Source of the DNA: Amphimedon queenslandica
Taxonomy: Eukaryota > Porifera > Demospongiae > Haplosclerida > Niphatidae
Length of the DNA stretch: 61,967 nucleotides
Reading direction: 5' to 3'
Assembly (NCBI RefSeq): GCF_000090795.2
Contig: NW_003546624.1
Location: 26,879-88,845, forward strand
A program made the translations under genes and the position numbers. Positions 47,601-58,800 of the stretch are shown here, piece by piece. How positions within the stretch are numbered: position 1 is the first letter of the stretch; each line of letters begins with the position of its first letter. The notes beneath the pieces were generated by a model. It was not told where the DNA came from and searched no databases. It was given only the letters and a program-made list of their open reading frames with translations.

Positions 47601-48737
47601 GATATTTTATTTATTGACAATAGGTACTACAAGTATGTCTACTATCATACAGTGAGTCGTGATGAAGCAGAGGAGAGATTGAGTCAAGCAGACACTCAAG
47701 CAGGTACTTTTCTAATTAGAGAGAGCATATCTGGAACAAATACTCTTTCCGTTAAAGATGGAGCTACTATCAGGCACTACCATATATCCATTGAGAATAA
47801 TAAGTATTATATATACCCTCGTGTCAAGTTTGACTCACTCAATGACCTGGTACATCACTACATGACTGAAGCTCATGGTCTACCATGCTCATTAACAGTT
47901 CCTATACCCAAGCATGTAAACAAACCCATTGCAATAAATAAAGAGTTGGAAATTAATAAAATGGCAATCAAGTTTTTAAAATGCATGCATGCAGGACACT
48001 TTGGAGAGACATGGAAGGGTAATTGTCAAGGTGAAGGGTCAGTTATCATTAAAACAAATATAGCAACAAATATTACACAAGAAACATTACTTGTAGAGGC
48101 TGGAATATTGAAAAAACTTCATCATAAGAACATCATCAGTCTATATGGTGTTTGTACTGAAAGTTATCCTTTTTACATTGTAACAGAACCAATGACTAGA
48201 AACCTCAAAGATTACCTAATTACAAATAATCCTACACCAGCAGAGTTGGTAGATATTGCTATTCAAGTTACTGATGGTATGATTTATCTAGGAGAACAAG
48301 ATTACATTCATTGTGATCTAAGAGCCATCAATATACTATTAGGAGATCATAACACTGTCAAGATAGCAAACTTTTATCTTGCTCAACACCTCAATGGCAA
48401 TAAATACTGGACTGTTGAGAAAGGAACTAAGCTAGCTATAAGATGGACAGCACCTGAAGCATACACTTTAAAGCAAATAAGTATTAAATCTGATGTTTGG
48501 TCATTTGGTATATTACTATGGGAACTGGCTACCAAAGGAAATGGACCATATCCTGGTATGACTGATGAAAAAGTAAAGGAGGCAGTACCAAAAGGTTATC
48601 ATATGCCCATACCCCGAGATTGTCCTGAACCATTTAAACAACTTATGATAAACTGTTGGAAATATAAAGACAATGAAAGGCCTAGTTTCGACTATATTAT
48701 TGATATACTTCTCGAATATAAAATAAGTTATTTGTAA
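44601..48737 (+). CDS. Death domain-CARD-like-SH3-SH2-Src-type pseudokinase, copy 1
   Basis: Fifteen in-phase exons encode about 1,133 residues: 44601-44643, 44697-44975, 45026-45295, 45350-45415, 45460-45486, 45536-46212, 46259-46340, 46394-46444, 46492-46521, 46571-46681, 46773-46874, 46918-47277, 47332-47391, 47435-47564, 47624-48737. Order: Death domain (~15-107; AKWFEFGLNLGLLYPTLEAI), second Death-fold/CARD-like domain (~108-198), unrecognised domain (~229-454), coiled coil (~509-580), SH3-like (~590-640), SH3 (~700-760; KKGEVLEVV, then DEWWYMHSL, KGYVPINYI), SH2 (~764-865; FLIRES, Arg795) and a Src-type kinase domain (~872-1133). The beta3 Lys906 (VIIK) and alphaC Glu are kept. HRD is HCD (992-994) and DFG is NFY (1012-1014, bases 48369-48377), so catalysis is unlikely. 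There is no signal peptide, membrane segment or Src regulatory C-terminal tyrosine tail. AATAAA follows at 48812. Confidence 0.85.
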
Positions 48738-49138
48738 ATATTTATTTGGAAGCAACAGAGCCATGCATTCCATTCTCATTTCCTTTCTCCTTTCAATCTA
48801 TAATGTTAATGAATAAACAAACAGAATGCATTTGTTTTGTTTACACTAAATGTCACATGGTTATGTAAAACATTTTGTTTATAAGAGACAACAGAATGCA
48901 TAGTTTGCATACATGATGTAAAATAACTAAACTTAAATGATGGTGCAAACAAATAATTGCATTTGAGCAAATGATCAAAATCTTTAACAATACCAGGCCT
49001 TCACCCCATCATAGTCCATGGTCCAAAATATTAATACCACAATGGTCTTACTAATTAGACTGCTTTTATCTGCAATGAACACATGAGACAGTCATGTGAT
49101 AGTCACGTGATATGGTAAACTGGTAATGTCCTTATTAC

Positions 49139-49227
49139 CTTTAGCAAACATTCTTGATTGAACTCCTTCTTCTCTGTTGTGATCTAAGATGGCGTATTTT
49201 ACTCTTCTTCTACGAGAGTTCCTTTTC
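49139..49227 (-). pseudogene. Relic exon resembling KIAA0319-like cytoplasmic tail
   Basis: On the minus strand an acceptor (TTGAACAG) and donor (GCTAAAG|gtaata) bound a frame reading KRNSRRRRVKYAILDHNREE. The basic stretch followed by KYxILD resembles the juxtamembrane tail of KIAA0319/KIAA0319L (remembered resemblance). No TM exon is found next to it, so it is treated as a fragment, though a nested live gene cannot be excluded. Confidence 0.35.
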
Positions 49228-49264
49228 CTGTTCAAAATACCATATTACAAATATTAATGAATTG

Positions 49265-49610
49265 TCAAACTTTTTTACAATAGCATAAGGGTATCAAAAT
49301 GTATTGAATAATGTAATTAAAAATTGGGTGATTTTCAAGCCAATTTTTGGAATCCATAATTTAAAAAAGTCCTCATAACAAGCTACGAATTGGCTCAAAC
49401 TTTCTACATAGCATAAGGACATTAATATGTACCAAAAAATGTAATAAAAATTTGGGGTGATTTTGGAGCCATTTTTTGTAAAAAGGGCTATATAGTCCAT
49501 GCTTTAATTTCCTAGGTTTTAAAACATGCTCATAGCTTCAGAATTTGAGCTCAGAATTGGCTCAAATTTTAACATAGTATGAGAACATCAACTTTGCAAA
49601 ATCCAATTTT
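49265..49610 (-). repeat. Dispersed ~177-bp repeat, inverted
   Basis: Landmarks GGGGTGATTTTGGAGCCATT, CATAAGGACATTAATATG and GAATTTGAGCTCAGAATTGG. It directly abuts the duplicated upstream block of copy 2, as the copy at 60690-60880 abuts that of the orphan exon. Confidence 0.8.
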
Positions 49611-50173
49611 GATCATAAGTTTTTTACAAAATTTTGTATTATTATAATTCTATGCATGCATTGAATGACAGCTCAACTCTTATGAAGTATTTAGTTATAA
49701 AAGGAGATATTAACAATAATGCATTTAAATAAAAAAGCAAACTAATTAATGTAGTGTGGCAAAAAAAAAACAATTTTATATATATATAATAAAATTTTAT
49801 AGATGATTGGCAGCCAATTTAAAGCAGAAGCTGTCTATACTTTGAAAACACCCATAGCATCAGTCTGTATCAAAAAATGTGAAAGAAGTTTTTATTTTAG
49901 ATGACTTGTGTTTTTGCTTCCTAATTTGCCTAGTTCTACTACAGTTTATTGGCGATTACTGCAGAATTGAACTGATTATAAAGAATTGTAATTCACTTCA
50001 GAATTGAACTAATTGGATTAGCACAGTAGTAAATAAATCCTATGAAATGTCATACTACGTGACAGTGTGTAGATCTAATTATGTTATATAGTTTCATTGC
50101 TAGGGCTGTCTAGCCCAAAGTCTGACCACAACCTTATTAGGTATTAAGAGATAGTTCCTGGCTCAACAGTAAA

Positions 50174-53100
50174 ATGGCATCAACCAAGCCAGCAAGAATG
50201 CTCCCTATTATTTTAGGTGAGTTTATCTTTATTCCTCTTAGTATGTGTTTACTTTATCATTAGATATTAGCAACTTAAATGAGATTATAGAAATTTTGGA
50301 GCAGTACAATTTTCCTGAAGCAAAATGGTTTAAGTTTGGGTTAAAGCTTGGTCTCCTTTACCCTACACTGGAAGCTATTGATGCTAATCATAGAGGAAAT
50401 ACTTCACGTTGTCTCATGGAGTGTTTATCCAAGTGGCTGAGTAAAGCTGATGAAAATGTGTATCCTCCTACTTGGAAGACATTGGCTAGTGCTCTTAAAA
50501 AGTTAGAAGGAAAAGCAGTGGCTGAAAATATTGAGAAAACAAGTAAAGTCAATTCTGATTCAATATAATGTATTGTAATACTCCTTTCCCAGTGGTTAGC
50601 CAGCTACTACAGCATTACAGTAGTAGAATATCTGGAGCAACACTTTCTGAAGAATCAGTTCATCTGTTACATACAGAAGGACTGATATCTGAAGAGACAT
50701 TGAGGGAAGTGAAGAGTTGTGGATACACACTAACAGATGATGCAATGAGAGAAATATACACAGCAGTAGCCTATGATCATAACAAATTGAAATCATTTGC
50801 TAGCATTTTATTAAGATCATCAGGCACCGTTAGTATAGCCAATGACTTAATGAGAGACTGTGGTAAGAAACAATGTTTGATAAAATTTATGCTTTTTCAG
50901 AGGACATGTTTGATGCAGACANNNNNNNNNNAGCTATTGATGCTAATCATAGAGGAAATACTTCACGTTGTCTCATGGAGTGTTTATCCAAGTGGCTGAG
51001 TAAAGCTGATGAAAATGTGTATCCTCCTACTTGGCAGACATTGGCTAGTGCTCTTAGAAAGTTAGAAGCAATATCAGTGGCTGAAAATATTGAGAAAACA
51101 AGTAAAGTCAATTCTAATTCAATATAATGTATTGTAATACTCCTTTCCCAGTGGTTAGCCAGCTACTACAGCATTACAGTAGTAGAATATCTGGAGCAAC
51201 ACTCTCTGGAGAATCGGTTGATCTGTTACATACAGAAGGACTGATATCTGAAGAGACATTGAGGGAAGTGAAGAGTTGTGGATACACACTAACAGATGAT
51301 GCAATGAGAGAAATATACACAGCAGTAGCTTATGATCATAACAAATTGAAATCATTTGCTAGCATATTATTAAGATCAACAGGCACTGTTAGTATAGCCA
51401 ATGACTTAATGAGAGGCAGTGGTAAGAACAATAATGTTCGATGAATTTTATGCTTTTTCAGAGGACATGTTTGATGCAGAAAATTTCACCAGTGGTTGTG
51501 ATGCACACAATGAATCAAGTAATGCTACATCAATTTCAGGTAATTTTAATAAAAAAATTAATTGACGAGTAAAAGTTATATCTTTATAGTTGAAGAATCA
51601 AGTGTTAGAGCCACAAGTAAGCCAGCTAGTTATAAAAATTGGCTATAATGATATTATTTGTTACAGAATTTGAGTTTCAAATTTCAGAGCATTATGATTT
51701 TGATGAAATGAGAGGAAAATTTGGAACTTTCTATTTCAAAGTCACTCGACTGGTATCTCACACCATCAGAGTGAACCAACTTGAAGATTTCATAGAATTT
51801 CTTGATGATTGCTATCCTGAGCTAGGTCCTAATCTAACCTCTGCTGCTACAGTGAAAGATATCATGAAAGTCATTAAAACAAAGTGCAATGTCATCAATA
51901 TTTCACCAGTAAAGGAAGTGGTCAGCTTTTACAGCATAAATGAAGCTAATCAATTGATATCTGGTTATAAGGCAACACTTGATGAGTTCTGTCACAAACT
52001 TAAGCTTCAATTCTTGCTTGATAAAAAGCTTTCAACAAGCGATTTTCTCATTTGTGAAACAATTGAGTTTGTTCTAGACTGGGATCCTGCTGAGCACTTA
52101 TTGAATGACATTCGTCGTTTAATGGAGAAAGCATTCCAAGGATTGAGTAGAAGGATCATAGTCAAAAGCATGCATAAAGGGAACTCCATCATTATCATTT
52201 GTGGTGCTCCTACTCATCTAATGAATGCTTTGCAATTGAGGGCTCGTGATAATCTTACTGTGCTGCAAGAAGAATTTGCTTTGATGAGATTGAAAATAGG
52301 ACACTTTAAAGTCTATGATAGGACCATCAGAAACAAAGTATAATCAATATACTAGAGTAAATTTGAAAGTTTATATACATGCATTAAAGGAGCATGAGAT
52401 TGTTGCAGAGGAAATTGAAGTGTTGGAAGGAGAGTTAATGAAGCTGAATCCATACCACAGTGACAATCAAAGTATAGGATAAATTATTTTACTAGTATTA
52501 ATAAATGTATACAGGTCTTATTGATGATCAAGCAGCACAACTTATACCTTTAAAACAGAAACAAGGTAGAATTACATTAATATAATTATAATTATTAAGT
52601 TCAATAATTTTAGAATTCATCAATGACACCATGCAGACGTCAGGTATTCATCAAACAATGATACCACCTGATATTCTTTTTAATATAATATAGGTTTTAA
52701 AATCAAACAAATCGAAAGAAAAAAGGCTGCAAACACAAAAAAGCGAATGTTATTAAGAGAAACTGAACATTTACAATCTACTCTAAGAATCAGAATAAGT
52801 ATATACATGCAAGCTAATGACATAAAGCATGTGCTTTAAACAGGTCAAAAAGAAGTACTACAATACAATGAACAAGAGATTGAGAAACTACAGGAAAGTA
52901 TATCATCTATTCATGTGCAGCTGCTTGAAATGCAAAATTCTTACAGTATATCTCTGTCAATTTTTAATCAGACATCCATAGATAAAGAAGTGAAATCCAC
53001 ACAGACAGTGCTATCATCCAATGGATCTATCTGTGAAGCTCAAGATGATTATAGCCGTGGCTCAACAATTTCATTTAAAAAGGGTGAACTACTTCAGTTA

Positions 53101-54802
53101 AGTACAAATGGACATGAGGTACAATCACTGGAGACTGGACAGAAGAGTGCTGTTCCAATGATATACATTGGATACTCAAGAGTAGAATTACTTTACTTGT
53201 TTCAGTTTGCAGTGACAGATCCACTGATCCTATTTGATGATAATTTAAGTGATGATGATAGAGCATATTATTTTATGCAAAAAATTATCAATGATCCTAT
53301 TCAATTACAATCATTAAGGAAATGGATCTCAAAGCATAAATGTAAAAATATGCTCTTGCATGCTGTTATTGTAAAAATACTTTTCTATTTACAGTGTTTA
53401 AAGCTAGTTATAACTTTGAAGCATCAAACTTACAAGATTTATCTTTGAAGAAAGGTTTGCCAACAATAAAAAAATATCAGTAAACTATGCATTTTTATAG
53501 GAGAAGTACTTGAAGTTGTTGAATATGAAAATGATGATCATTGGTGGTATATGCATTCACTTGCTACAGACAATAGAGGTGAAGTACCAATAAATTATAT
53601 AATACCGATCGAAGGGAAATACTCACCAATGTAAGCATGCCAATAAATGACTGAGAATTTGCAATCTATAACTTAGGTACTACAAATATGTCTACTATCA
53701 TATGGTCAGTCGTACTGAGTCAGTGAAGCTACTGAGTAAACCAGACACTGAAGCAGGCACTTTTCTAATTAGAGATAGTGAAAGAAAACCTGGACAACAT
53801 TATACCCTTTCGCTTAATGATGGATTTACTATCAAGCACTATCATATAAACAATGAGTTTAATAAGTATTATACAAGCCGTAATCTCAAGTTTGATTCAC
53901 TCAATCACCTGGTACAACACTGCATGATGAAAGCACATGGTTTCAGATTGGCCTGTCCACTAACAGTTCCTATACCCAAACAAGCAAACACACCCATTGA
54001 AGTGGATAAAGTGTGGGAAATTAATAAGTCATCAATCAAGTTTTTGAAATGCATAAATGCTGGACAGTTTGGAGAGACATGGAAGGGTAATTGGAAAGGT
54101 AATGGGCCAGTGAGGATTAAGACAAATATAGCAACAAATATTACACAAGAAACATTCATTGAAGAGGCCAACATATTGAAAAAACTTACTTGGCATCAAA
54201 ACATTATCATTCTATATGGTGTTTGTACTGAAGACTATCCATTTTATATTGTAACAGAACCAATAATAAATGGAAACCTCAGAGATTATCATTATGTTGC
54301 ACCAACAGAGCTGGTAGATATCGCTATTCAAGTTGTTAATGGTATGATTTATTTAGAAGAACAAGACTACATTCATTGTGATCTAAGAGCAGAGAATATA
54401 CTATTAGGATATAATAACACTGTCAAGATAGCAAACTTTCATTATGCCCAACACCTCAATGGCAAAAAATACTACAATATTAAGAAATATAGTGTACTAA
54501 CTTATAGATGGACAGCACCTGAAGGATATACTTTAAACCAGCTTAGTATTAAATCTGATGTTTGGTCATTTGGTATATTACTATGGGAACTGGCTACCAA
54601 AGGAAAGGAACCATATCCTGGTATGACTGATGAAGAAGTAAAGGAGGCAGTATTAGAAGGTTACCAAATGCCTATACCTCAAGGTTGTCCTGAACCATTT
54701 GATCAACTTATGATAAACTGCTGGAAACAAGATGACGATGAGAGGCCAAACTTTAGGAATATTTTTGATTTACTTATCAAATATGATACTCATGATACTT
54801 AA
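50174..54802 (+). CDS. Death domain-CARD-like-SH3-SH2-Src-type pseudokinase, copy 2 (assembly gap inside)
   Basis: Same 15-exon plan as copy 1. Left of the N gap: exon 1 50174-50216, exon 2 50264-50542, exon 3 50593-50862, start of exon 4 50902-50921. Right of the gap: rest of exon 2 50932-51101, exon 3 51152-51421, exon 4 51462-51539, then 51590-51616, 51667-52337, 52390-52471, 52515-52565, 52614-52643, 52694-52798, 52844-52945, 52982-53341, 53395-53454, 53501-53630, 53677-54802. With the overlap collapsed the product is about 1,137 residues. SH2 has FLIRDS, the beta3 Lys is VRIK, HRD is HCD (54374-54382) and DFG is NFH (54434-54442). The stop codon overlaps an AATAAA (54801-54806). As annotated across the gap, the Death/CARD exons would be doubled, which is probably not real. 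Confidence 0.78.
50922..50931. other. Assembly gap (10 N) in kinase copy 2
   Basis: About 550 bp before the gap (50371-50921) and after it (50932-51481) align end to end with few differences, including the ATGTTTGATGCAGA that ends both segments. Contig ends therefore overlap; it is not an ordinary gap. Confidence 0.85.
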
Positions 54803-55841
54803 TAAAGGTACATTTATGTAAATTCAGGTTGTATTACCCAGGCCATTCCTATTTTATTCACATTTAAAAAATCCTTGTTTTTTGTAAATTTAAGTTTAAC
54901 AACAATAATTACAATGTGAACTCATGATAGTCAACAGAATAATGAAAGTAGATGACAGAGGCATACCATGGTACATAAATGTACATGTATTTCATATTTT
55001 CCTCCCTCTTTCTCCTCTCTCCCTATACCATACGTGACTCAATGAGATGGTTTTATTATTGACTCCATTAAGGTTTCCCTTCTTAGGGCCAAACAATCTC
55101 CTCCAATGATAATGATAAGTAACACCTGGTGATGAATCAGGCCATGTACTGGAGAATATCTTAATATAATTAGTTGGTAGTGTAATAACTGGATGTTTAT
55201 TAGCAACTGCTATTGTAAGGACTTTAGAGAGAGGAGGAGAGATAGAGGGAGGCAGCGGGAGAAGATATCAAGGAAAAATAGGAGAGAGTGCGCGTGTATG
55301 GAAAAAGGAAAAAAAAAGTTGGAAGAGAAATAGAAGGTAAATTAATGATCACTAGGAAGATATTCTTTATAATGTTAGACTCTAGTGTATAAACAAACAA
55401 AAATGCATGTGTAAATTTTTATGGAGTCCATGATACTTTATCAAAACTTGCTTCAAAATATTCTATTATTTTCTGATGCATATATCTACATACCAAAATA
55501 GCTGTAATGCTAACAAAATGTCTTCTGTATATAGTTTCCTTCATCATCATAAACTAATACTTGAAGACCATAATTACCAGCAACCGACTGTAGAATAGTG
55601 AAAATGAGGATATTATTAATAATAGCAATGAATGTTAGTACAATGAGGGAAAGACACTACAAGTACTTCCCCTTCCAAATTACAGGCGGCAAAGCCAATG
55701 AGGTTTGTTTATGTAACAAAAATGATTCAATTTGCACTTGATATACAAAGCATGAAACTGCAAAGCAAAACAGCACAAAGAAAACAATGTGTTTCCTTTT
55801 TGACATTATTACTTTGTAAACACAGTCTGCCAAACAGCAAA
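54803..55841. other. Spacer between kinase copies 2 and 3
   Basis: Holds the PKD relic exon (55029-55221), a short degenerate piece of the dispersed repeat (about 55440-55500), and sequence upstream of copy 3 that does not match the upstream blocks of copies 1, 2 and 4 except for the last bases before the ATG. Confidence 0.55.
55029..55221 (-). pseudogene. PKD-domain exon, KIAA0319-like
   Basis: The minus strand has a 193-bp stop-free stretch with an acceptor (CTCTAAAG) and donor (GTATG|gtatag). It reads AVANKHPVITLPTNYIKIF, then VTYHYHWRRLFGPKKG and NKTISLSHV, the beta-sandwich pattern of PKD repeats in KIAA0319/KIAA0319L. No neighbouring exons of such a gene are seen here, so it is a relic or an isolated exon of a gene interleaved with the array. 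Confidence 0.45.
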
Positions 55842-58800
55842 ATGGCATCAAGCAAGCCAGCAAGAATGTTCCCTATTATTTTAGGTAGGCTATAAATATC
55901 TTAATTTCTTTGGTAGTGTTTACTTTACTATTAGATATTAGCAAATTAAATGAGATTGTGCAGATATTGAAACAATACAGGTTTCCTGAGGCAAAATGGT
56001 TTGAATTTGGATTGAATCTTGGTCTCCTTTATCCTACACTGGAAGCTATTGATGCTAATCATAGAGGAAATACTTCACGTTGTCTCATGGAGTGTTTATC
56101 CAAGTGGCTGAGTAAAGCACATCACCCTACTTGGCAGACATTGGCCAATGCTCTTAGAAAATTGGAAGCAAAAGCAGTGGCTAAAAATATTGAAGAAATA
56201 AGTAAACAGTTCTAATTCAATAAGATTAAAGTTTATACTCTATTTCTAAAGTGGCTGACCCTGCTAGCCAGCTACTACAGCATTACAGTAGTAGAATATC
56301 TGGAGCAACACTCTCTGAAGAATCAGTTGATCTGTTACATACAGAAGGACTGATATCTGAAGAGACATTGAGGGAAGTGAAGGGTTGTGGATACACACTA
56401 ACAGATGATGCAATGAGAGAAATATACACAGCAGTAGCTTATGATCATAACAAACTGAAATCATTTGCTAGCATATTATTAAGATCAACAGGCACTGTTA
56501 GTATAGCCAATGACTTATTGAGAGATAGTGGTAAGAGCAAGATATATGATGATACATATTTAGTTTTTTTGTAGAGGATATTTTTTACAGGGCAGAAAAT
56601 TCACCTGATGAAGGTATTACTTTTGTGACAGAAGATTCCCTTTGTGAGAATTGTGAGGAGCACAATGTATCAAGTATTAAACTCTCAGGTAAATTAAAAT
56701 AATATTAGCAAAGCAAAAATTTATAAAATTCTTACAATTGAAGAATCGAAAGATATTTTCAAAGGTATCTCATATTCTTAATATTGGCTATAGTGTTTAA
56801 TTTTATTCTTCTTTGTTACAGAATTTGAGTTTCAAATTTCAGAGGATTATAATTATCACTTTGACAAAATGAGAGGCAATTTTGGATCTTTCTATTTCAA
56901 AGTCACTCGATTGGTATCTCACACCATCAGAGTGAACCAACTTGAAGATTTCATAGAATTTCTTGACGGTTGCTATGCTGAGCTAGGTCCTAACCTAACC
57001 TCTGCTGCTACAGTAAAAGATGTCATGAAGGTTGTTAAAACCAAATGCAATGTCATCAATATTGCACCAGTAGAGGTAGCAGTCAGTTTCAACAGCGAAG
57101 TAGAAACTGAAGCTAAGCCACTGGTAGCTGATTATAATGCAGCTGTCAATGAGTTCTGTCACAATTTCAAACTTCGATTCTTACTTGATAAAAAACTTTC
57201 AACAAGCGATTTTCTCATTTGTGAAACAATTGAGTTTGTTCTAGACTGGGATCCTGCTGAGCACTTATTGAATGATATTCGTCGTTTAATGGAGAAAGCA
57301 TTCAAAGGATTGAGCAGAAGGATCATAGTCAAAAGCATGCATAAAGGGAACTCCATCATTATCATTTGTGGTGCTCCTACTCATCTAATGAATGCTTTGC
57401 AATTGAGGGCTCGTGATAATCTTACTGTGCTCCAAGAAGAATTTGCTTTGATGAGATTGAAAATAGGACACTGCACTGTCTATGATAGGACCATCATAAA
57501 CAAAGTATAAACTACCAGATATAAAATTAATTTAAATCTTTATATAAATATCATAGGGACAGAAGATTGTTGCAGAGGAAATTGAAATGTGTGAAGGAGA
57601 ATTGGTAAAGATGAATCTATACCACAATGACAAAGAAAGTATGAGATGAACTATTTTTTTTATAAAATCAAATCAATGTATGTATATGTACAGGTCTCCT
57701 TGCTAGTCAAGCAGTGCAACTTATACCTTTAAAGCAGAAACAAGGTATAGGGACATTACATTAACTATCATGTTATTTTTAATACTAATTTTAGAATTCA
57801 TCAATCATAGCATGCAAGCATCAGGTATAGCATAAATAATTATTAGTGCATTATTGTAATTAACTAATTCTTATAAAGGGTTTAAATCTAAAGTCAAACA
57901 ATTTGAAAGAGAAAAGGCTGCAAATACAAAAAAGCGAATGCTACTAGGAGAAAATGAACATTTACAATCTACTCTAAGGATCAGAATAAGTATATACATG
58001 CTTCATGACATGATACATGTACTTTAAAACAGGTCGAAAGGAAGTACTACAAGACAATGAAAAAGAGATTGGAGGACTACTGGAAAGTATATCATCTATT
58101 AGTGTAAAATTGTTAGAAATGCAAACTTCAAATTTTTACAGTAAGTATTTCATTCATACTTCATAATTAGATATAATTATAGTAAAATCCACACAGACAG
58201 TGCTATCATTCAATGGATCTATCTGTGAAGCTCAAGATGATTATAATGAAACAACTATTTCATTCAAAAAGGGCAAACTACTTCAGTTAAGTACAAATGG
58301 ACATGAGGTACAATCACTGGAGACTGGACAAAAGAGTGCTGTTCCAATGAAATACATTGGATACTCAAGAGTAGAATTACTTTACTTGTTTCAGTTTGCA
58401 GTGACAGCAGTGACAAAGGAAGGATTATCACTCCTACCTGCTCTTTTTAATGATGGTGAAAAAGCAGAATATTTTATAGTAAGAATTACTAATGATCCTA
58501 CTCTACTACAATCATTGAGGAATTTGACCACAAAGAATAAATGTAAATAAGCATGTATGGTGTTTTTATTTAATAGAACTTGTTCTACATACAGTATTCA
58601 AGGCTAGTTATAATTTTGAAGCACAAACCTTAGATGACTTAACTTTAAAGAAAGGTTTGGAAACAATAAAGAAACAATAAACTACATATCAATGTACTTT
58701 TTGTAGGAGAAGTGCTTGAAGTTGTTACATATGATGATGATCATAGATGGTGGTATATGCATTCACTCCATACTGACAAAGAAGGATACGTACCAATTAA

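Larger units (their letters stand above)
48738..50173. other. Spacer between kinase copies 1 and 2
   Basis: Holds the poly(A) signal of copy 1, a minus-strand relic exon resembling a KIAA0319-like tail (49139-49227), an inverted copy of the ~177-bp repeat (49265-49610), and the duplicated upstream block leading to copy 2 (about 49620-50173). Confidence 0.6.

Noticed and set aside
50174..54802. Kinase copy 2 as a true double-Death, double-CARD protein
   Set aside because: The duplicated exons lie either side of an N gap with overlapping contig ends, so an assembly artefact is the simpler reading.
45029..57365. Recurrent minus-strand ORFs in each kinase copy (66 and 63 codons)
   Set aside because: They repeat only because the plus-strand Death-fold and exon 6 sequences are conserved between copies.
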